NCBI GenBank assembly: GCA_026545225.1
Contig: CM048849.1
Coordinates: forward strand, 11,412,541-11,476,540
Length of the DNA: 64,000 nt
Direction: 5' to 3'
Source of the DNA: Cornus controversa
Lineage: Eukaryota > Streptophyta > Magnoliopsida > Cornales > Cornaceae
Part shown: in pieces, positions 57,635 to 64,000 of the stretch
Layout of the letters: every line of letters starts with the position of its first letter
How positions within the stretch are numbered: position 1 is the first letter of the stretch
Position numbers and translations under genes: made by a program
The notes under the pieces: generated by a model
What the model was told of the DNA's origin: nothing
Databases searched by the model: none
What the model saw: only the letters and a program-made list of their open reading frames with translations

Positions 57635-60600
57635 GTATGTATGAGATTCGGTAAGAGAGAAGTTTTAGAGAGAGTGACAAACTTTATTTTTGGGAGAGAG
57701 AGAGATTCGGTACGAGAGAAGTATTGGAGAAACAAACTCTGTTTTAGAGAGAGAGGGAGAGCAAGACAAGGCTACAAGAGTGGGTTAGAGAATTTGGGCT
57801 CAAGCCGATAAATAAGGGTTGATTTCTGGGTGTTTTATCAAAAAAAGCCCAACCCATTTCGGTTAATTTCTAGATACGCTATGGGCTTGTATTGGCAACA
57901 CTTCGGGTAAAAATAAAAAAATTTGTCGTCGAAAGACAACAAGACTGCAAGTAGGTTGGGGACTCAACTCGTACTCAACCGAGGAATAAGGATTAATTTA
58001 TGGGGCTTTGATCAAAAAAGCCGAACCCAAAATTTTGTTACCTTGAATGAGTAGAACTTTGAGCAGCTTTCCGAGAACTTACACTCCTACCACTACACCA
58101 ACCCTTAACCCTGAACCCTGAATCCTAAACTCTGAATCCTATACCCTAAACGCTAAGCCCTAAACCATGAAAACTTGAAACCTGAAACCTGAACCCTTAA
58201 ACCAAAACCTTAAACCCAATTGGGTCTTTTTGTCAATTGGACCAACCACTATTAGTAATAATTCTATTCCAACAGCAAAGTGAGATTCCTCCCAAAACGC
58301 TGTAGTGAAGCAGATGACTTTATCTATCTTGCGTATAGATGCTAGAGAAAATTTTCCCGATCCCAGACAAATTCTTCTCGATCTTCTCATATATATGTAT
58401 ATATATATATGTATGTATGGGATTTGGTAAGAGAGAAGTTTTAGAGAGAGAGACAAACTTTGTTTTAGGGAGAGAGAGATTCAGTACGAGAGAAGTATTA
58501 GAGAAATAAACCTTGTTTTCAAGAGAGTGGGAGAGGTAGACAAGGCTGCAAGAGTGGGTTGGAGAATTCGGGCTCAATCCGATAAATAAGGGTTAATTTT
58601 TAGCTCTTTTATAAAAAAAAGTCCAACCCATTTGGGTTGAATTCTTGCTACACCTTCGGTGGCTCTTGGCATCAATTCGGATAGAACTAAAAAATTTTGT
58701 TGTCGGATTTATGGGTCTTTTATCATAAAAGCTGAACCCAAAATTTTGTTACTTTGAAAGAGTAGAACATCGAGTATCTTTTTGAGAAGTTACACTCCCA
58801 CAACTACACCAACCCTGAACCCAGAACCCTAAACCCTGAAACCCTAAAACCATAAAACATGAACCCTGAACCCTGAACCCAAAACCCGGAACCCAAAACC
58901 CTAAAACCCTAAAAGCTGAAACCTAAAACCCTGAACCCTAAACCCTGAACCCTGAATCCTGAACCCTAAACCCTAAAGCATGAACCTTAAACACTAAACC
59001 CCAAACCCTAAACCCAAAATAATGAATTGGTTTAGAGACTTGAAGAAAAAGAAAAATGATAGAAAATATGGGATTTATAGTTCATAAAATCTCAGGTAAA
59101 AAGAATAAGGCACGTGATAATTTTAAACTGAAAATTGAAAATTGAATGTATGTCAAAAATGGTGTTGTCAAACAATGGTTGAAAACTAAATTTTTGATTG
59201 CATCTCAAAAACTACATGGGGGTGTTGTAAGGCAATTCAACATACAAGTCAAGGGCATATACCCATTCAGTCACGTACCTCAAACACGTACCTCTCGACT
59301 GCCACTACTAGGGCATACCTTCACATTCGTAACTCAATTGGCTCTCTATGCCTACAAAATCAATACCCAATTGACCCAAATAGTTCCCCCTCAATACCCA
59401 ATTGGGTATTTTTTTTGATTGGACTAGCCACCACTTGTAAGAATTCAATCCCAACAGCAAAGAAAGCTTCCTCCCATAATGCTGTATTGAAGTAGATAAC
59501 TTTATCCATCTCGTGTATTGATCTTGGAGAAATTCTACCCGATCCCAGAGAAATTCTTCTAGATCTTCAAATATATATATATATATATATATGTATCTAT
59601 GAGATTCAGTAAAAGAGAAGTTTTAGAGAGAGAGACAAACTTTGTTTCAGCGAGAGAGAGAGATTTGGTACGAGAGAAGTATTAGAGAAACAAACTTCAT
59701 TTTAGAGAGAGAGCGAGAGGTAGACAAGGTTGCAAGAGTGGGTATGAGAATTTGACCTCAATCCGATAAATAAGGTTTGATTTTCGGGTCTTTTTATCAA
59801 AAAAAGCCCAACCCATTCGGATTGATTTCTGGCTACACCTCAGCTGGATTTTGGCATCAATTCGGGTAAAAATAAAAAAATTTGTTGTCGAATTTATGGG
59901 TCTTTTATCATAAAACCTAAAGCCAAAATTTTGTTACTTTGAAGGAGTAGAACATCGAGTATCTTTTCGGGAACTTACACTCCTACAACTACACCAACCC
60001 TGAACCTTAAACCTGGAACCCTGAACCCTAAACCCTAAACACTAAACCCCAAACCCTAAACTGTAAACCCTAAACAATGAATTGGTTTAGAGACTTAAAG
60101 AAAAAGAAAAATGAAAGAAAATATGGGATTTATAGGTCATAAAATCTCAAGTAAAAAGAATAAGGCACGTGATAATTTTTAAACTGAAAATTGAAATTTG
60201 AATATATGTCAAAAATGGTGTTGTCAGACAATGGTTGAAAACTAAATTTTTGATTGTATCTCAAAAACTACATGGGGACATTGTAAGGCAATTCAACATA
60301 CAAGTCAAGGGCATATTCCCAGTCAGTCATGTACCCTCTAACACGTACCTCTGGACTACCACTACTAGGGCATACCTTCACATTCCCAACTCCATTGGCT
60401 CTCAATGCCTACGAAATCAATACCCAATGGACCCAAAATTTTTCCCCTCAATACCCAATTGGGTCTTTTTGTCGATTGGACTAGCCACCACTTGTAAGAA
60501 TTCAATCCCAATAGCAAAGTAAGCTTCCTCCCATAATGTTGTACTATAGTAGATGACTTTATCCATCTCGTGTATTGATCTTGGAGAAATTTTTTCGATC

Positions 60601-61499
60601 CCAAAATTTTTTTTCCAAATCTTCAAATATATATATATATATATGTATGTATTTATGAGATTCATTAAGAGAGAAGTTTTAGAGAGAGAGACAAACTTTA
60701 TTTTAGCGAGAGAGAGAGGGAGAGGTAGACAAGGCTGTAAGAGTGGGTATGATAATTTGACCTCAATCCGATAAATGAGGGTTGATTTTTATGTCTTTTA
60801 TAAAAAAGAGCCCAACCCATTCGGTTTGATTTCTGGCAAGAGCTCGGGTGGGTCTTGGCATCAATTCGGGTAAAAATAAAAAAATTTGTTGTCGAATTTT
60901 TGGGTCTTTTATCATAAAAGCTGAACCCAAAATTTTGTTACTTTGAAGGAGTAGAAAATCGAGTATCTTTTCTAGAACTTACACTCCTACAAGTACACCA
61001 ACCCTAGACCCTGAACCCTAAACCCGAAACCCTAAACCCCAAACCCAGAACTCTAAAAACTAAACACCAAACCCTAAACCTTAAACCCTAAACAATGAAT
61101 TGGTTTAGAGACTTGAAGAAAAAGGAAAATGAAAGAAAATATGGGATTTATAGTTCATAAAATCTGAAGTGTAAAAAAAAGGCACGTGATAATTTTTAAA
61201 TTAAAAATTGAAATTTAAATGTATGTCAAAAATTGTGTTGTCAGACAATGGTTGAAAACTAAATTTTTGACTGCATATCAAAAACTACATGGGGGTGTTG
61301 TAAGGAAATTCAACATACAAGTCAAGGGCATATACCTAGTCAGCCACGCACCCTCAAACACGTACCTTTGGACTGCCACTAATAGGGCATACATTCACAT
61401 TCCCAATGGACTAGCCACCACTAGTAAGAATTCAATCCCAACAGCAAAGTAAGCTTCCTCCCATATTGCTGTACTAAAGTAGATGACTTTATCCATCTC

Positions 61500-62460
61500 G
61501 TGCCCTGGCATGCCCTCCTCAAATAACGCGCCCCCGCACCCCGAGGTTACGCTTAAAAAAGCGCACTGGGTCGCTCAAAAATGCCAAGGCAAGCTTCTCC
61601 GCGGCCCTGCGGGAACACCTGGGGCGTTCCCACGGGCCCGGGCTCGCTCAAAAACGCCAAGGCACAAGGCATTTTTAATTATCTTTGTAATTTTTCTTGA
61701 CTTTCAGAAAAAAATTCGTCAAAAATTCATCAACGCGTTGTTGTCTCGGTGGCCAAGACATTCAGAGTATTGCATGCCATGGGACGCCGTGTGGCACACC
61801 GGGACACGCTGCCTGCACGTGCGAAGGCACCCCAGGGCACGCCAGCGCACCCCGCGTGCGCCCGAGGGCACCCCAAGGCATACCACGCGCGCGCCAGGGC
61901 ACCCTTGGGCACCCTTGCGCGTGTGCGAGGGCACCCCAGGACATGCAATGCACGCGCGCGCCAGGGCACCCCAGGGCACCTTGCGCGCGTGCGGAGGCAC
62001 CCCAGGGCATGCCATAGCACCCCGCGCGCACGGGGCATGCCCTGGGGTGCGCGTGCGGAGGCACCCGGGGCATGCCAGGACACCCCGCTCGAGCGCACGA
62101 GCACCCCAGGGCATGCCCCGTGCGTGCGCCAGTGTGCCCAGGGCATGTCCCGTGCACGCTGGGGTGCCCCAAGGCACGTCCGTCGCTCCGATTCGTCCCT
62201 CCACCCCCCTCCTAAATGAGTTTAAAGTGGAGCACCCCGGGCGCCACCGGTGGACGTCGTGTGGTAGGCTTGCACACGGCGGGGTGTCGCGCCCCGTGTC
62301 GGGACATGCCACCACGCGACGAGCCACGAGAACTCTTCGGCATTTCCCGGGATTTTTTTGAGTTTTGTTTCTACTTAAACCAATGCCAACCTCTGTTGGG
62401 ATTGCCATTGAGCCGGGACGCTAAATTATACGTCTACGGGATTTTTGATTTTTTTTAAAT
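61500..62460. repeat. 45S rDNA intergenic spacer, GC-rich subrepeat region
   Basis: Satellite sequence stops within TTTATCCATCTCGTG and GC-rich DNA begins. CGCTCAAAAA(T/C)GCCAAGGCA occurs twice (61573 and 61648). From 61820 to 62180 a degenerate CpG-rich repeat built on GGCACCCCAGGGCATGCC and GCGCGCG runs in both orientations. Open frames of up to 292 codons on both strands across it (61483-62361 plus, 61719-62408 minus) overlap one another almost completely. That is what stop-poor GC-rich repeats give by chance. The assignment to rDNA spacer rests on what follows to the right. Confidence 0.6.
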
Positions 62461-62498
62461 TATTCTAAATATAATATTTTACCGAGATTCGGATTGGG

Positions 62499-62780
62499 AT
62501 AAACTCTAGTGGTGTTCCTATTGATCTCCTTGCAAAGATTACAAGAAATTAATTTTTTATGACTTTTTATGATTTTTTCCTATTTATTTATTAAAAAATT
62601 ATTTAATAAATAAATTTTCGGGTGTCGTAAATTTATTTTTGAACCACGTATAAACTCTAGTGGGGTTCCCATTGATCTCCTTGCGAAGATTAAAAGAAAA
62701 TAATTTTTTATGATTTTTTATTATTTATTTATTAAAACAATTATTTAATATATTTCCGGTTCTCAAAATTTTTTTTTTAA
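62499..62780. repeat. AT-rich spacer tandem repeat, 151-bp period
   Basis: AAACTCTAGTGG(T/G)GTTCC followed by ATTGATCTCCTTGC at 62501 recurs at 62652. Each copy is followed by a T-rich stretch and TTATTTATTAAAA. One full copy and one partial copy lie upstream of the Pol I initiator, where plant rDNA spacers usually carry AT-rich promoter-proximal DNA. Confidence 0.8.
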
Positions 62781-62917
62781 AATGCCTTTGTTATTTATCT
62801 TGACATTCCAAAATTTTTTTTATCAAAAAAAGTTATTTTATTAAAAAAAACCCCATTATGACTCCTCAAGCAGGGGTGATGTCTCCTCCTGTCAGAGCTG
62901 TGGAATTTACTTTTGCA
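62781..62917 (+). promoter_or_regulatory. Presumed upstream promoter region of the 45S rDNA
   Basis: AT-rich with A/T runs at 62810-62850, then a mixed segment (ACTCCTCAAGCAGGGGTGAT..). Position immediately upstream of the initiator suggests promoter function; no individual element can be assigned. Confidence 0.4.
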
Positions 62918-62930
62918 TATATAGGGGGGG
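62918..62930 (+). promoter_or_regulatory. RNA polymerase I initiator of the 45S rRNA gene
   Basis: TATATAGGGGGGG matches the strongly conserved plant rRNA transcription start TATATA(A/G)GGGG, where the transcript begins at the last A (here 62923). Context agrees: AT-rich spacer repeats to the left, GC-rich transcribed spacer with long tandem repeats to the right. The gene would be read rightward, with 18S rRNA beyond the window edge. Confidence 0.8.
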
Positions 62931-63230
62931 TGGGTAGTCGAAGGTGTGGAGGGCCGTCTGGGGCTTGTGCCCCAGTAGCATGCGGGGCGCCCCGCATGCC
63001 CCCCAAGCAGCATACGGTGCGCGTCGCATGCCAGGTCGACCTGTTCATCAAGTTTGGGCGTCTGCCCTACACGTATGTGCCTCGTCTCACATGCACGCCT
63101 CAGCAGCATGCGGCTTGCCCCGTATGGCATGCAATCGGTGGGGAGTGCATGCGGTGCGTGACGCATGCTTGGGGGTGGACGCCCTTGCTTGCGGGCCATC
63201 ACTTTCGAAATGGTTTCGGTGGACATGCCT

Positions 63231-63644
63231 ATGCATCGTCATTCGAAGGTGCTTCTCGGTGTTTCAATGGTGTCGGCATGCTCAATGTCGGCTGGTTCGG
63301 CGGTTGGTTGTCGTGATGCTCAACGGTGGCTCTCGTGCTGCCCATGCCTTGTTGGCTTGGCATGGGCCTCACAAGGGCGACGTTGTGCTTGCCTGTTACC
63401 CATGCCTCGCTCGCAGTACTCCCATTCAAACGTGGTCTCGCTTGGCATGGGTCTCAGGAGGGCATCGTGTGCTTACGTGTTGCTCATGCTCGTCTTGACG
63501 AAATTGGATGTGACGGAATCAAATTTTTATTGGGCATGGGCGTCTCACGTGGGCTACTTGGGGGTTTCGGCGGTCTTCTCTCGCACCACCCGGCAGACGG
63601 TGTGGCGGCATTGTTGGGATGATGTGGGGTGCCTTCGGTTGTCG
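63231..63644. repeat. 5' ETS tandem repeat, copy 1 (414 bp)
   Basis: Runs from ATGCATCGTCATTCGAAGGT to just before the same phrase at 63645. Internal phrases (TTGGCTTGGCATGGGCCTCA, CTCATGCTCGTCTTGA, TCACGTGGGCTACTTGGGG) recur at the same spacing in copy 2. Within the unit, CATGCC and GGCATGGG words also repeat on a shorter scale. Confidence 0.9.
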
Positions 63645-64000
63645 ATGCATCGTCATTCGAAGGTGCTTCTCAGGGTTTCAATGGTGTCGGCATGCTCAAT
63701 GTTGGCTGGTTCGGCGGTTGGTTGTCGTGATGCTCAATGGTGGCTCTCGTGCTGCCCATGCCTTGTTGGCTTGGCATGGGCCTCACGAGGGCGACGTCGT
63801 GCTTGCCTATTACCCATGCCTCACTCGCAGTACTCCCATTCAGACATGGTCTCACTTGGCATGGGTCTGAGGAGGGCATCATGTGCTTACGTGTTGCTCA
63901 TGCTCGTCTTGATGGAATCGGATGTGACAGAATCAAATTTTTATCGGGCATGGGAGTCTCACGTGGGCTACTTGGGGTCTTGGTGGTCTTCTCTCGCACC
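63645..64000. repeat. 5' ETS tandem repeat, copy 2 (cut by window end)
   Basis: 356 bp of the second unit, differing from copy 1 by scattered, mostly transition substitutions (many C/T at CpG). More units probably follow outside the window. Confidence 0.9.

Larger units (their letters stand above)
52421..61500. repeat. Degenerate satellite array with interstitial telomere-like blocks
   Basis: About nine diverged head-to-tail units of roughly 0.7-1.2 kb, each marked by 'GAGGAATAAGGATTGATTTA' or its deletion form at about 52433, 53449, 54280, 55252, 56750, 57980, 58708, 59888 and 60893. Part order in a full unit: this marker; CACTACACCAACCC; a telomere-like block; ATGAATTGGTTTAGAGACTT; CAATACCCAATTGGGTC; TGACTTTATCCATCTCG; (TA)n; GA-rich segment; marker. 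Telomere-like blocks (CCCTAAA mixed with CCCTGAA, CCTTAAA) lie at about 52549-52630, 53569-53719, 54403-54508, 56867-57042, 58099-58222, 58815-59025, 59997-60078 and 61000-61094. Unit 4 has lost its block to an insertion; unit 6 lacks the part after it. Confidence 0.9.
62924..64000 (+). rRNA. 5' external transcribed spacer of the 45S pre-rRNA (partial)
   Basis: GC-rich sequence downstream of the initiator, without 18S rRNA, consisting of a unique part (to about 63230) with repeated GCATGC(G/C) and GCAGCATGCGG words, then 414-bp tandem repeats. The many open frames on both strands here (62858-63316, 62944-63498, 63229-63429 and others) mutually overlap and are not credible genes. The pre-rRNA continues past 64000. 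Confidence 0.7.

Noticed and set aside
61483-62408. Overlapping long open frames on both strands (up to 292 codons)
   Set aside because: They lie in CpG-rich degenerate repeats, overlap in several frames on both strands and have repetitive Ala/Arg/Pro/His-rich translations. Stop-poor GC-rich spacer DNA explains them.
62858-63882. Several open frames on both strands in the rDNA 5' ETS
   Set aside because: They are mutually overlapping and duplicated only because the 414-bp repeat is duplicated. They follow a Pol I initiator and have no domain.
1-64000. A gene cluster or operon-like new system
   Set aside because: Apart from mL43 and one orphan exon, everything recognisable is transposon, satellite or rDNA spacer. 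The novelty is structural, not a multi-gene pathway.

Overview
The window is plant nuclear DNA, almost certainly from a eudicot. The evidence is: plant Ty1/copia and Ty3/gypsy retrotransposons with Met-tRNA-type primer sites; a Cassandra LTR carrying a 5S rRNA-derived stretch; plant-type hAT and PIF/Harbinger MITEs; degenerate CCCTAAA (plant telomere) repeats; a plant RNA polymerase I initiator (TATATAGGGGG); and one spliced gene matching the plant mitochondrial ribosomal protein mL43. I cannot name the species. Nearly all short open reading frames here are noise or transposon remnants.

Layout. 1-26,100 is a nest of transposons. It holds an unclassified AT-rich repeat (P) in two inverted copies and many copies of one gypsy LTR family (A, about 2.5-3.3 kb, starting TGTAGAGAC or TGTAAG and ending TGACA or TTACA). 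It also holds a TRIM split by a solo A LTR, an Ogre/Athila-like LTR split by an RTE LINE, an A LTR and a MITE, and several hAT-type MITEs. 26,700-28,936 holds hAT-type elements. 29,100-40,119 is the one recognisable gene, for mL43 (coding exons 35437-35516, 38647-38753, 39947-40119; 119 aa). A 4.8-kb copia element lies just upstream, probably in a 5' UTR intron, and a LINE fragment lies in coding intron 1. A lone exon-like fragment of another gene lies on the minus strand at 40652-40868.

41,280-52,420 returns to transposons: the 3' part of an A LTR, a Cassandra internal region and LTR, a decayed SIRE-like copia pol, a gypsy element with 5' LTR, gag and protease, and a second A LTR inserted at the start of its RT. 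52,420-61,500 is a degenerate tandem satellite of about nine units. Most units carry a block of degenerate CCCTAAA/CCCTGAA repeats, a (TA)n tract and GA-rich segments. At about 61,500 the composition switches abruptly to GC-rich DNA that reads as the intergenic spacer of 45S rDNA: CpG-rich subrepeats, AT-rich 151-bp repeats, the Pol I initiator at about 62,918, then a 5' ETS with 414-bp tandem repeats running off the right edge. The right end therefore looks like the edge of a nucleolus organiser array against a telomere-motif satellite.

There is no operon-like system. The most striking features are the rDNA/satellite boundary and a recurrent design in the LTRs: a cassette of short palindromic words near the LTR 3' end. 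The word differs from copy to copy (GGCGCC-centred, GATGCATC, TCGATCGTGCGAA), and similar cassettes occur in unrelated elements (GTCGAC).
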